From positions 124,001 to 188,000 of the forward strand of contig CANNAE010000001.1 in assembly GCA_947502505.1 (NCBI GenBank): DNA of 64,000 nucleotides. The letters are read 5' to 3'. The position numbers were made by a program, and so were the translations under genes. This DNA comes from an uncultured Planococcus sp. Lineage in GTDB: Bacteria > Bacillota > Bacilli > Bacillales_A > Planococcaceae. Below are positions 40,932 through 48,653 of the stretch, in pieces (the first letter of the stretch is position 1; the number at the start of each line of letters is the position of its first letter). The notes beneath the pieces are model-generated. The model made no database searches, was not told the origin of the DNA, and saw only the letters and a list, made by a program, of their open reading frames with translations.

Positions 40932-42809
40932 ATGAAGAAGTTCTGTACGAATTGCGGGCATGAAAATGACCAGGAGAATCAAGTTTGTGTGGAATGCGGG
41001 CAATCCTTCTCAAGCGAAAAACCACAGGGAACTGGACCAGGCGAAGCAGCCCGGGCACCGAAGCCGAGAAAAGAGAAAAAGCCCCTTAGCAGGAAGACAA
41101 AAATTATCGGAGCGGCTAGTCTCTTGCTTATTGCTTCTCTTGTAGGAATTTACTCGTGGGGAACGAATGCGGCTTCTGCCGACACAGCGGTGTCCACGTT
41201 TTTTGAGGCTTTGCAAAATGAAGATGCGGAAGCTTTGGCAAAAAAGGCTAGCTTATCCAACGGTGAAGCGATGACGGTGAAACAAGCTGAAGTGTTTATT
41301 GCGGAGTATCAAGGCCTCACGCCCGCTCAACTCGAAGGGGTGGCGAGTGTTGAACAAAATGGCAAAGTGATGGGGATCTTTAATGCCCATCGCGTCATTA
41401 TCCCGGTGCAGGAGCTGGCGTTTTATTTTCCTCATGAGGGATTGTCATTAAGTTTGAACGGCGAGGTGGTAGAAGGGGATCAAGATTCGACGGGTGATTA
41501 TGTGTTCAGCGGCATCACGCCGGGCGCTCACCAAGCGGAATTTGCCTACCAGGGTCAGTTTGTGGAATTTACCCATCCGTTTGAGTTGCCCGTCCCTTTG
41601 AGCCCAGCATCCTCACAGGCGATCGCTATCCGTGAAGACTTGCCAGTAAGCTCGGTGATTTTCACTTTGAACACGTTTATGGCGGATGCACCGGATGCCC
41701 ATAAAGTGATGATTGGCGAACAAGAGATCCCGGTCAATGACACGCAGCAAACCGATGAGATCGGGCCGCTTCTCCTTGACGGCAGTACCAGTGCATATGC
41801 GCAAGTGGATTTCCCGTGGGGCACCGAAACATCCGAGCCGGTGAATATTACGACTAACTACCATTCAATCGATTTAGTGGGAATGGACGAAAAACACCAG
41901 CAGGCTCTGACGGACCAGTTGATGGTATTCGCTGAAGAATATGTCGAAGCTCATGCGAAGCGCGATGCGGCTGTTTTCACGAGCGTCAGTACCGAACAGT
42001 TGGATAGATTTAAACAAGATATCGATTGGATGAATAGCATGGGAAATTATTTCATGGGAGCACTCACAGAAGTAGGCGTGGATGAAGAGTCTATTGCCAT
42101 AATGAGAGATGGCAAGACGGTCACACTGAATGCCGAATTTTCGATTGATGGCGTTTATTATTACCAGTCTGAAACGCCAAATGCAGAAGAATTTCAAAAG
42201 GAAGTGTCTCTGAACTTTGTCTACGATCAAGCCGAGGAAAAATGGATGGTGAACACCTACAATGAAGATGTGTGGATGTTAGATGTTGTACCGACCGCCA
42301 CGTTCGAAGGCAGTGGAACTGTGCATGAATCCGATAGTTCTGCAGCGGAAGAAGAAGCCGAGAAAGAAGACGAAAGTGAAAGTGAAGAATCAGAAGAAGC
42401 AACAGAAGAAGTAGCGGCCGCTGAGACAGAAGGGGCCGTGACGGAAGAACAACTGGAACAATTCATTGGAGATTTCCGTGCAGCTTACGAAACAGCATTG
42501 AATGAAAAAGACTTCTCGCGTATCGACGCCTTCCTCAAAGTCGATAGCATCGCACGACAGGAATTGGTCGACTTTATCGCAGACACGGGAAGTGAAGCTT
42601 ATGTATATGAGTTTTTGGTAGACGAAGCAGTCGGCGTGGAAATTCTTGAGGACAAGGCCTTTGTTGAAACCAACGAAGAATTCGATTTCACCAATCATCT
42701 GGACGAGGTGACCAATTATAAGCGAAACAAGAAGTACGAGGTTCATGGAGTGGAGAGCGGTGAGCTTAAGATCGCGGGTATCGATATTATGGATACTACA
42801 CGGGAGTGA
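40932..42809 (+). CDS. TcaA/YvbJ-like zinc-ribbon protein, chimeric form in module copy 2
   Basis: A 625-residue protein with zinc ribbon (Cys5, Cys8, Cys19, Cys22), linker, membrane segment near 58-76 and TcaA-type outer domains. Up to about residue 463 it aligns end to end with the gene at 34030 (for example FFEALQNEDAE and IFNAHRV in the same order). An acidic linker at 473-498 follows, and from residue 502 on it aligns instead with the C-terminal domain of the gene at 35876 (VDEAVGVEI, EEFDFTNHL, DEVTNYKR). Thus two adjacent genes of copy 1 correspond to one gene here. The Glu-rich linkers are the probable fusion point. A repeat unit follows 10 bp after the stop. Confidence 0.8.
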   Translation: MKKFCTNCGHENDQENQVCVECGQSFSSEKPQGTGPGEAARAPKPRKEKKPLSRKTKIIGAASLLLIASLVGIYSWGTNAASADTAVSTFFEALQNEDAEALAKKASLSNGEAMTVKQAEVFIAEYQGLTPAQLEGVASVEQNGKVMGIFNAHRVIIPVQELAFYFPHEGLSLSLNGEVVEGDQDSTGDYVFSGITPGAHQAEFAYQGQFVEFTHPFELPVPLSPASSQAIAIREDLPVSSVIFTLNTFMADAPDAHKVMIGEQEIPVNDTQQTDEIGPLLLDGSTSAYAQVDFPWGTETSEPVNITTNYHSIDLVGMDEKHQQALTDQLMVFAEEYVEAHAKRDAAVFTSVSTEQLDRFKQDIDWMNSMGNYFMGALTEVGVDEESIAIMRDGKTVTLNAEFSIDGVYYYQSETPNAEEFQKEVSLNFVYDQAEEKWMVNTYNEDVWMLDVVPTATFEGSGTVHESDSSAAEEEAEKEDESESEESEEATEEVAAAETEGAVTEEQLEQFIGDFRAAYETALNEKDFSRIDAFLKVDSIARQELVDFIADTGSEAYVYEFLVDEAVGVEILEDKAFVETNEEFDFTNHLDEVTNYKRNKKYEVHGVESGELKIAGIDIMDTTRE

Positions 42810-42819
42810 TGGTGGTGGT

Positions 42820-42915
42820 GTCCCTGTGCACGGAACGATTCTGACAACAGAAACGTTGTGGTTTAGGGATTTTGCGGGTTGTTAGACCGTTTTTGTCCCT
42901 GTGCACCACACAATT
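42820..42915 (+). repeat. dispersed repeat pair, 75-bp spacing
   Basis: First copy GTCCCTGTGCACGGAACGAT at 42820, second GTCCCTGTGCACCACACAAT at 42895. The unit is closely similar to that at 37382-37477, including the TTCT-GACAAC-AGAA hairpin, so it was probably duplicated with the module. Confidence 0.9.
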
Positions 42916-42923
42916 CAAGTGAA

Positions 42924-42959
42924 AAAGCCCACAATCGGCGGACCGATTGCGGGCTTTTC
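42924..42959. terminator. terminator after module copy 2
   Basis: AAAGCCCACAATCGG and CCGATTGCGGGCTTT form a 15-base stem with one mismatch, with A- and T-runs, directly after the repeat unit and between convergent genes. It is clearly related to the copy 1 terminator at 37487. Confidence 0.88.
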
Positions 42960-43023
42960 TCTATTTTCTAGTCAGTAGGAGAACGCTATATCACACTTCA
43001 CCATCATCTTAAGTATCGAATGT

Positions 43024-43323
43024 TCATTGCCCGGAATTATCACCGGGTCCAGCGTTACCGGACTGGATTTTCTTTAGGTGAATTTCTCTGAAAATGCGCA
43101 TCAGTGGGCGAATGAGCAGTTCGATGCTTCCGAATAGAAAGAACCAGATCGCTATCGTTTCGGTTTCCTTCCAAAAGAATAAGGTACTGCCGATGATGAA
43201 CCAAACCGCGATGAGGACATCGTTTACATTGTAGTAGAATTTATAGCGGTTGCGAATAATGAGTTCGTGATTGCCTGAAATAACATCGATTTCCGGATGC
43301 TCGTTTTCATTTTGTTGTGGCAT
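43024..43323 (-). CDS. yrhK: YrhK-like membrane protein, module copy 2
   Basis: A 99-residue paralogue of the YrhK-like gene at 37584. NHELIIRNRYKFYYNVNDVL, AVWFIIGSTLFFWKETETIA and LLIRPLMR are shared, and two membrane segments are predicted. The ATG at 43323 has AGGAGGTG at 9 bases; a GTG four codons earlier lies inside that ribosome binding site. The C-terminal tail (SGNAGPGDNSGQ) differs from copy 1. Convergent with the TcaA-like gene, as in copy 1. Unlike copy 1, there is no iteron array upstream. Confidence 0.84.
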   Translation of the reverse strand: MPQQNENEHPEIDVISGNHELIIRNRYKFYYNVNDVLIAVWFIIGSTLFFWKETETIAIWFFLFGSIELLIRPLMRIFREIHLKKIQSGNAGPGDNSGQ

Positions 43324-43686
43324 GGGTGGATGCACCTCCTCCAGACACAGTTTCGATTCCGTCGATTCATTTTTCCATACCCCAAAATGGCGGCACTTAA
43401 AAGAAGTTCATGGTATTGTCGTGGCCGTTTCTTGATATTCAGGAGTTGATGGATGGCATAGTCCTCGAAGTTCTGAAAAAAGTAGGCTATTTTTGGTCAA
43501 ATCCCAAAAGTGGGAGCATAACTGCAGCACAGAAAATAAGCTTATTTTTAACCGAAATAAGCGGAGAAATGACAAAATTAAGCGGTAAAATGGTGGATTT
43601 GGTGAGTCTTATTGACTTAAGTTGACTAACGACTATATTCGCTTAAAAAAGGGAAAAATATCTATACAAGTAGACCTAAAAAACTA

Positions 43687-44056
43687 TATAATGAGTAAAG
43701 TTAGAATAGAGTGACAAATTCATTCCGCTTTAGCGGCCGTAAGAGTTCCAACCTAATGCGCTGGAGCTTGGCGGCTGTGAGAGCCCGCTTGGATCGACGG
43801 AGAGTCAGGGGTATTTGGCTGATGGGGTTTATCTAAAACGTGGAAGCAGATGAGATGCCGCGAGTGCGCGGGATGTCGTTGAATCGGATAGCTGTTCTCG
43901 AAACTGACGATGAAATCGAATATAGGGAGGTGGGCAATGTTCACGCCTAGGGGGATTAAGGCAAAAAGAAACCTCCGGATGTAATGGTCTTGGGAGACAG
44001 ACATCCGGAGGTACTCAGTTGGAGTGTACCAACTATTAGTTAGTATACTCCTTTTT
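43687..44056 (+). ncRNA. candidate structured RNA or comK leader ending in a terminator
   Basis: TATAAT at 43687-43692 could be a -10 (the -35 is poor). The following 360 bases are GC-richer than the surroundings, contain a direct repeat (GCGGCCGTAAGAG near 43732, GCGGCTGTGAGAG near 43771), and end with a 12-bp hairpin (ACCTCCGGATGT at 43971 with ACATCCGGAGGT at 44001) and a terminator-like stem. No known RNA family was recognised. A decayed IS end is the main alternative. Confidence 0.35.
44021..44056 (+). terminator. terminator-like hairpin 43 bp upstream of comK
   Basis: GGAGTGTAC (44021-44029) pairs with GTATACTCC (44043-44051) with one G-T pair, followed by TTTTT. It could end an upstream RNA or attenuate comK. 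Confidence 0.7.
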
Positions 44057-44098
44057 GGTTGAAGAAATAAGCATAAACTTAAAAAAGGGGATACGGAA

Positions 44099-44680
44099 AT
44101 GAGAAAACGGAAGAATTTCAAGTTGGAAATGAATATTGAAAAGGAAATCGGGCAAGATACCGTATTGATTTTGCCGGACTACGATGAACATGGTTGCTTG
44201 AATTCAGTGATTTATCATACGGGCGGCATGATCAAAGTCGAGTCGAAGCCTTTCGATTTGATCGATACGAATTTGCGCTTCCGGGGTTCGAGCATGCGCG
44301 GCGCGGTGGAAGGGTCTGCGGCGATTCTTGGGAAACTCAATAAGAACCCGATTATCATCGACCGCGACAAAGGCATTATTTTATTGCCAAGCAAATCGGC
44401 ATTGCTGGAAGGCTGCGTCTGGCTGTCCTTGCAGCATATCATGGAATGTATCAGCCTGGATGGCCGCACGACGAAAGTCAATTTGAGCACGGGCAGTTCG
44501 ATCATCCTCGAAGGCAGCAAAAAATCGATCCAGCGCCGCATGGAAAAAGCGTACGAGCTTCAGTTCAAGATGGAAGCGCAAAAACGGTTTTTCGAAAGCG
44601 GCCGGACCTTGCCGGAGACGACGTATCATCTGGTTAAGCAAGCGGGACAAGTGAATTACGAGCATAAGGCTTTGGAATAG
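44099..44680 (+). CDS. comK: competence transcription factor ComK
   Basis: Master activator of competence genes that binds pairs of AAAA-N5-TTTT boxes. The 193-residue product (usual length about 190) matches the ComK core: KPFDLIDTNLRFRGSSMRG near 57-75, then NKNPIIIDRDKGIILLPSKS near 88-107 and CVWLSLQHI near 113, parallel to the RFFGSS and PPIMVDPSNQIFLFP stretches of B. subtilis ComK. GGGG at 9 bp precedes the ATG. It stands alone behind a long structured leader and is followed by its own short-stem terminator and a repeat unit. Confidence 0.83.
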   Translation: MRKRKNFKLEMNIEKEIGQDTVLILPDYDEHGCLNSVIYHTGGMIKVESKPFDLIDTNLRFRGSSMRGAVEGSAAILGKLNKNPIIIDRDKGIILLPSKSALLEGCVWLSLQHIMECISLDGRTTKVNLSTGSSIILEGSKKSIQRRMEKAYELQFKMEAQKRFFESGRTLPETTYHLVKQAGQVNYEHKALE

Positions 44681-44691
44681 ATTGCAGGGGG

Positions 44692-44719
44692 AGAGTGGGC
44701 TTTGTGCCTGCTCTTTTTT
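44692..44719 (+). terminator. terminator after comK
   Basis: AGAGTGGGC pairs with GCCTGCTCT using two G-T pairs, loop TTTGT, followed by TTTTT. Confidence 0.65.
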
Positions 44720-44727
44720 GTGTTCGT

Positions 44728-44813
44728 GTCCCTGTGCACCACACAATTCGCGTGTGGAAAAGCTAGTGATAGTGGGAATTCACTCGCTTTACGTCCCTGT
44801 GCACGACACAATT
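44728..44813 (+). repeat. dispersed repeat pair, 65-bp spacing
   Basis: Copies at 44728 (GTCCCTGTGCACCACACAAT) and 44793 (GTCCCTGTGCACGACACAAT) exactly 65 bp apart, between comK and the HAD gene. Here the terminator precedes the unit. Confidence 0.9.
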
Positions 44814-44863
44814 CTCCCCGTGCGGTAAACTGGAGAAAACGTACGAGAAAGGAAGTCATACAT

Positions 44864-45481
44864 ATGGACAGCATCATTTTTGATTTGGACGGGACATTGT
44901 GGAATTCGCTCGACGTCGTATTGAAGGCTTGGAACGAAGCGCTTGAGGAAAGCGGCGCAGAGGGGAATTTGACGAAAGAGGATATCCGCGGCGTCATGGG
45001 GCTGCAGTCGCATGACATCCGGGAGAAGCTGTTTCCTGATCTATCGGATGAGCAGCACCGCATCTACACCGAGAAGGCGTCGGAGTTGGAAAGTGCGTAT
45101 TTACGCAAACAAGGCGGCCAACTGTACGAAGGTTTGGAGCATGTGCTGGAGCGATTATCACAGAAATATACTTTATACATCGTCAGCAATTGCCAGGAAG
45201 GCTATATCGAAAGCTTCTATGCGTACCATAAGCTGGATCGGTATTTCCAGGATTTCGAGAATCCGGGGAGAACGGGCTTGTCGAAGGGCGAGAATATCCA
45301 GTTGGTCATGGAGCGCAACGATGTGGAAAAAGCCGTGTATGTCGGCGATACTGCAGGCGACCAGAAGGCGGCAAAAGCGGCCGGGACCCCGTTTGTTTAT
45401 GCGGCGTACGGGTTCGGGGAAGTAGATGAGTATGATTATGTGATCGAGCGCTTCGGGGATTTATTGGAGCTATTCGATTGA
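44864..45481 (+). CDS. HAD-family phosphatase (phosphoglycolate phosphatase-like)
   Basis: A 205-residue haloacid dehalogenase-like hydrolase with motif I FDLDGTLWNS near residue 6, motif II VSNCQEG near 107, a lysine near 142 (GLSKGEN) and motif IV VGDTAGDQKAA near 160. A helical cap inserted after motif I marks the PGP/beta-phosphoglucomutase-like subclass. Substrate unknown. ATG at 44864 has AAAGGAAG at 7 bp. Monocistronic with a bidirectional terminator after it. Confidence 0.86.
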   Translation: MDSIIFDLDGTLWNSLDVVLKAWNEALEESGAEGNLTKEDIRGVMGLQSHDIREKLFPDLSDEQHRIYTEKASELESAYLRKQGGQLYEGLEHVLERLSQKYTLYIVSNCQEGYIESFYAYHKLDRYFQDFENPGRTGLSKGENIQLVMERNDVEKAVYVGDTAGDQKAAKAAGTPFVYAAYGFGEVDEYDYVIERFGDLLELFD

Positions 45482-45483
45482 AA

Positions 45484-45522
45484 AAAAGCCGGAAGTCTCG
45501 TATCTCGAGAGTTCCGGCTTTT
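45484..45522. terminator. bidirectional terminator between HAD and VanZ-like genes
   Basis: AAAAGCCGGAA pairs with TTCCGGCTTTT, with an inner CTCG/CGAG pairing. It overlaps the end of the convergent VanZ-like gene by two bases. Confidence 0.88.
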
Positions 45523-45994
45523 AATGCGTTTTATCGTCTTTTAAAACATGGGACAGCTTCCGCATGGCATCTGAAAAAGCGGGAATCACACCTCCGTGAG
45601 ACCGAACATGCACGCTCAAACGGTAAGCAGCGTAAACCCCGGCGACATCAATAACAACATCGACGAGCCTCCCGCTGCGTTCAAAGAACAATTGCAGGAA
45701 CTCGGTGAACAGGGCGAACAAGCTGCACAGGACGATGGCGGCGCGGTGGTCTTTGATGGCTTGATTCATTAATAGATACAATACGCCGAATGACAGGGCG
45801 TGGCCGGTTTTTTGGAACACGTAGAGCCTGCTGTCGAGATGGATGTCGCTCGTAATGAACAGGTCGGACAGGTTTGGGAACAGCCGGATGTTGAAGTTGA
45901 CGTCGTGTGCGAATAGCGCTGTGAAGTTGTAATTATTGGTGGCGACGAGGATGCACAGCGCCCACAGGAGGACGGGGATGTATTTGGCTTTCAT
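45521..45994 (-). CDS. VanZ-like family membrane protein
   Basis: A 157-residue membrane protein with four hydrophobic segments and the VanZ signature KTGHALSFGVLYLLM near 66 and EFLQLFFERSGRLVDVVIDVAGVYAAY near 105-131. VanZ-like proteins are linked to low-level teicoplanin tolerance and other wall phenotypes. The ATG at 45994 is chosen because GGAGG lies 8 bp upstream; the longer frame overlaps the upstream gene. Third gene in a minus-strand cluster with two paralogous membrane proteins. Confidence 0.82.
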   Translation of the reverse strand: MKAKYIPVLLWALCILVATNNYNFTALFAHDVNFNIRLFPNLSDLFITSDIHLDSRLYVFQKTGHALSFGVLYLLMNQAIKDHRAAIVLCSLFALFTEFLQLFFERSGRLVDVVIDVAGVYAAYRLSVHVRSHGGVIPAFSDAMRKLSHVLKDDKTH

Positions 45995-46016
45995 AATAGG
46001 TTCCTCCGCAGTGATG

Positions 46017-46793
46017 CTAGTTAGTTGGAATGGCTTTGGTCCGGCGTCTGTTGATGGCGTTGTATGGGAAGTTACAGGCAATCAAGACGATACCGACGAT
46101 CGTGGTGACCCACGGATAAAGCAAAGGATACAAAAGTGATGGGTAATAATAGCCCGGCGGCAAATAATAATTGATCGGCCCGCTAAAGTTTTCGGTGATC
46201 AATTGTGTCTGCAGTTTAGATTTATTTTCGAAGGTGAACAGTTCTACTGAAACATTTCTGTCTTTAGCGATTTTGATGAGCTTGAATTCCCGGTCTTCTG
46301 TGGAAACGTAGCCTTCAATCCAGCCATCTTCATCAATCTGTCTCGTATCATAGCCATTTTGAGTAATCATGATAGCGAAGAAATCCCGGTCAGTGAATTT
46401 GTCCTCTACGGCCCAGTAGGTGATGGCATGTCCGTAACGATTGAGGCCTTCGACGGCAATTTCTCCAGAATCGAGCAATTGGACCGGATAATTTTGGAGT
46501 GTTTCGATGGTTTCGCCGTTGACGGTGAGACGGATGTCGCTCGGGTAAACGAGATCGTCCCAGCTATCTAAATACGGCTCGCCTGTTTCGACGTGTGAGG
46601 CGCGGATAATGTTCCCGTTGTAATTGGCATCATCCGGGGCGCCGGCGTAATCGGCGTTTTGTTCGTCGATGTCGTAGCGAATGTTCATTTCAAGCTTATA
46701 GGCGATTTCCATCAGCATCGGTGTGATCGATGGGAGCGACAGCGCGACTAAGATAATGCCGATGATCAGGCGTGTGCGTTTCTTTTGAGTCAT
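46017..46793 (-). CDS. unknown membrane protein, paralogue A
   Basis: A 258-residue protein with an N-terminal membrane segment (about 8-27), a 180-residue outer domain and a C-terminal membrane segment (about 222-244) followed by a basic tail. It is a paralogue of the next gene: both share ETGEPYLDSWDDLVYPSDI / ...EEPYLDGWDRIVHPADL, NRYG/NQYG, NGY-x-T-x-QID and NKSKLQTQLI / DKSKLQTQLI at the same positions. I do not recognise the family. It starts 30 bp after the end of paralogue B, in the same operon as the VanZ-like gene. Confidence 0.72.
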   Translation of the reverse strand: MTQKKRTRLIIGIILVALSLPSITPMLMEIAYKLEMNIRYDIDEQNADYAGAPDDANYNGNIIRASHVETGEPYLDSWDDLVYPSDIRLTVNGETIETLQNYPVQLLDSGEIAVEGLNRYGHAITYWAVEDKFTDRDFFAIMITQNGYDTRQIDEDGWIEGYVSTEDREFKLIKIAKDRNVSVELFTFENKSKLQTQLITENFSGPINYYLPPGYYYPSLLYPLLYPWVTTIVGIVLIACNFPYNAINRRRTKAIPTN

Positions 46794-46823
46794 GGGGAAA
46801 ATCCTTTCATTAGTGAAGTGCGT

Positions 46824-47609
46824 CTAAGTTGATGAGTTTGCCGATTTGTTACGAGTGGCCCGCCGCAGCGTGTTGATCAGCCGGCGATACGGAAAGCCGA
46901 TCAATAGGAACAAGATTCCGATGCCGCTCGTCAGCCACGGATAGACGAGCGGGACGAGGACGTTCGGGTAGGAGCTATCGGTGTAATAGCCTACAGTGCC
47001 GTTATAGTTCGCTGAAATCAGCTGGGTTTGCAGTTTGGATTTGTCGCTGTAGCTGAATGGTTCTTTATTGACCGAGCCGTCTGGATGGATGGCAATGAGC
47101 TTATAGCGGAGTTCTTCGCGCGGGAGCTCGCCTTTCATATAACCGTCGTCGATCTGTTTGGTGCGATAGCCATTTAACCGGTAAGTGACGGCGAAAAACT
47201 CGCTGTCTGCCGTTTTGTCTTCGATGAGCCAATAGCTCAAGTAGTCGCCATATTGATTGAGTCCGTCGAAACGATCGAAGTCTTGCTTTTGGAGAACGGG
47301 ATAATCGTTCAGGAATTCAGCCGCTTCGCCGTTAATGAAAATGGTCAAGTCTGCCGGATGGACAATGCGGTCCCAGCCATCAAGATAAGGTTCTTCCCCC
47401 GTCAGCGTATGTTCTGTACGAATCGTATTTCCCCGGAAATAATAATCTGTCGGCGCATCCGTAGCCAATTCGTTGATTTCAGTAATGGCATAAGTGTCCG
47501 CCATTTCTTGCTGGTATTGCCGCTCGAGCATCTCGGGTGCTGTGTAGAGCATGGAGATGCCAAGGAGCACTAAGCCGGTAATGAACAAGATCGGTTTTAA
47601 GCGTCTCAC
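46824..47609 (-). CDS. unknown membrane protein, paralogue B
   Basis: A 261-residue protein with the same layout as paralogue A: N-terminal membrane segment (about 6-24), outer domain with the conserved SKLQTQLISANY stretch near 190 and a C-terminal membrane segment (about 222-243). First gene of the minus-strand cluster. The two paralogues are perhaps 35-40 percent identical by eye, so the duplication is old. Function unknown; association with a VanZ-like gene suggests a cell-envelope role. Confidence 0.72.
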   Translation of the reverse strand: MRRLKPILFITGLVLLGISMLYTAPEMLERQYQQEMADTYAITEINELATDAPTDYYFRGNTIRTEHTLTGEEPYLDGWDRIVHPADLTIFINGEAAEFLNDYPVLQKQDFDRFDGLNQYGDYLSYWLIEDKTADSEFFAVTYRLNGYRTKQIDDGYMKGELPREELRYKLIAIHPDGSVNKEPFSYSDKSKLQTQLISANYNGTVGYYTDSSYPNVLVPLVYPWLTSGIGILFLLIGFPYRRLINTLRRATRNKSANSST

Positions 47610-47891
47610 AGAAAAATCCTCTCAGGGCGAATGATGCAGCTATGTATAAATGCCTATGCCTAATTATAGCAGGTTTCTCCAGCTTCGCGGCGAGTTAATT
47701 GGATAGAAGATGGCTTATCTATTAATAAGTGGAAGATTAGAAGTTCTGGAGTAACGCCTTTAATTGAAAAGGATAGGAATAAAGATACGAAAAATACAGC
47801 ATTTCATAGATTTTTATTGTATAATAGTCCTTGCTGATTTTATAACGCTTTTAACGGGAGAATACCCTGTCAAAAGGAAGGACGTGTCAAT

Positions 47892-48407
47892 TTGAAAACA
47901 GTCATACGAACGGTCATTATTATGCTCGTCGGGCTCGGTATACTCGCAGGAGCGGGATTCTGGGGATACAAGAGCTTGACGTCAACAGATGAACAACAAA
48001 TCTCCCAAGCGGCAGAAGAAGCGGATGACAAGCTCGAGCAGGGAGAAGATACACTTGCGCCAACATCTGATGAAGAAGTCGAAACGGTCGGGTTGAGCGA
48101 AGGGCAATTTCAAATTAAGCTTCACCAAATGACCCACCAGAAAATCAAGGCAACCGAAAAGCGCGGGGCCATCCAGATGACCGAAGCGCGGATCGAGGAA
48201 ATGCAGAAAATCCTTTACGCCAATAAAGGCGCATACGAGCAATACGACTTCTACGAACGCAGCTTAAATGCTTGGAAAGATGGCGATTTCTCCAATGCCG
48301 TCAGTGTCCACAACACCATCTGGGAATGGCATAACGGCACAGTTGGACGCGCGACGGGATTGTTGTCGGCAGAAGAAGAAGCGGCGTATGTGGAGAGCCA
48401 ATTTTAA
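47892..48407 (+). CDS. membrane-anchored protein resembling DUF6241
   Basis: A 171-residue protein with an N-terminal membrane anchor (about 5-27), an acidic linker (31-68) and a helical domain with FQIKLHQMTHQKIKATEK near 75 and WKDGDFSNAVSVHNTIWEWHNG near 129-150, followed by LLSAEEEAAYV. The MTHQKIKA and H-N-x-IW patterns are those of the Bacillales DUF6241 group; function unknown. The start is TTG at 47892 with AAGGAAGG about 9 bases upstream. Possible -10 TATAAT at 47820-47825. Followed by a terminator. Confidence 0.7.
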   Translation: MKTVIRTVIIMLVGLGILAGAGFWGYKSLTSTDEQQISQAAEEADDKLEQGEDTLAPTSDEEVETVGLSEGQFQIKLHQMTHQKIKATEKRGAIQMTEARIEEMQKILYANKGAYEQYDFYERSLNAWKDGDFSNAVSVHNTIWEWHNGTVGRATGLLSAEEEAAYVESQF

Positions 48408-48458
48408 TTAGAGCAATTTTGCTAGGTGAACAACTCAAAAATTTATAGCCTGCCTTAC

Positions 48459-48496
48459 GAAAACCTTGGATTCCTTTATGGAGTCTGAGGTTTTTG
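48459..48496 (+). terminator. terminator after the DUF6241-like gene
   Basis: AAAACCT pairs with AGGTTTT and an inner GATTCC with GGAGTC, then TTTTTG. Confidence 0.75.
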
Positions 48497-48653
48497 TGCA
48501 TTCAGGGAGGAAAATGGAATTAAGCGAGAAGCCTTATTATGAGCGAATTTGCCGAGTTTTTCTAAATTTGCAAAATAATTTCCTGATTCTTGTTTAAGCT
48601 TTATGTGGCGAGGGAAATATTTCATATCTTGAAATATTATAGGGGGAAAAGAG

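Larger units (their letters stand above)
43324..44098. other. long leader/intergenic region upstream of comK
   Basis: 775 bp without a supportable gene. It contains a perfect 16-bp palindrome AAAATAAGCTTATTTT at 43533-43548, resembling the A/T-box pairs bound by ComK, several AAGCGG-type short repeats, and a GC-richer, hairpin-rich tract from about 43700 to 44056. Short frames at 43410 and, on the minus strand, 43753-44121 lack ribosome binding sites and are not called. Confidence 0.5.

Noticed and set aside
43410..43625. A 71-codon frame upstream of comK
   Set aside because: Weak ribosome binding site, no recognisable protein features, and it lies in a region of short repeats and palindromes.
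43753..44121. A minus-strand 122-codon frame opposite the comK leader
   Set aside because: It crosses the terminator-like hairpins and the comK start, and has no ribosome binding site.
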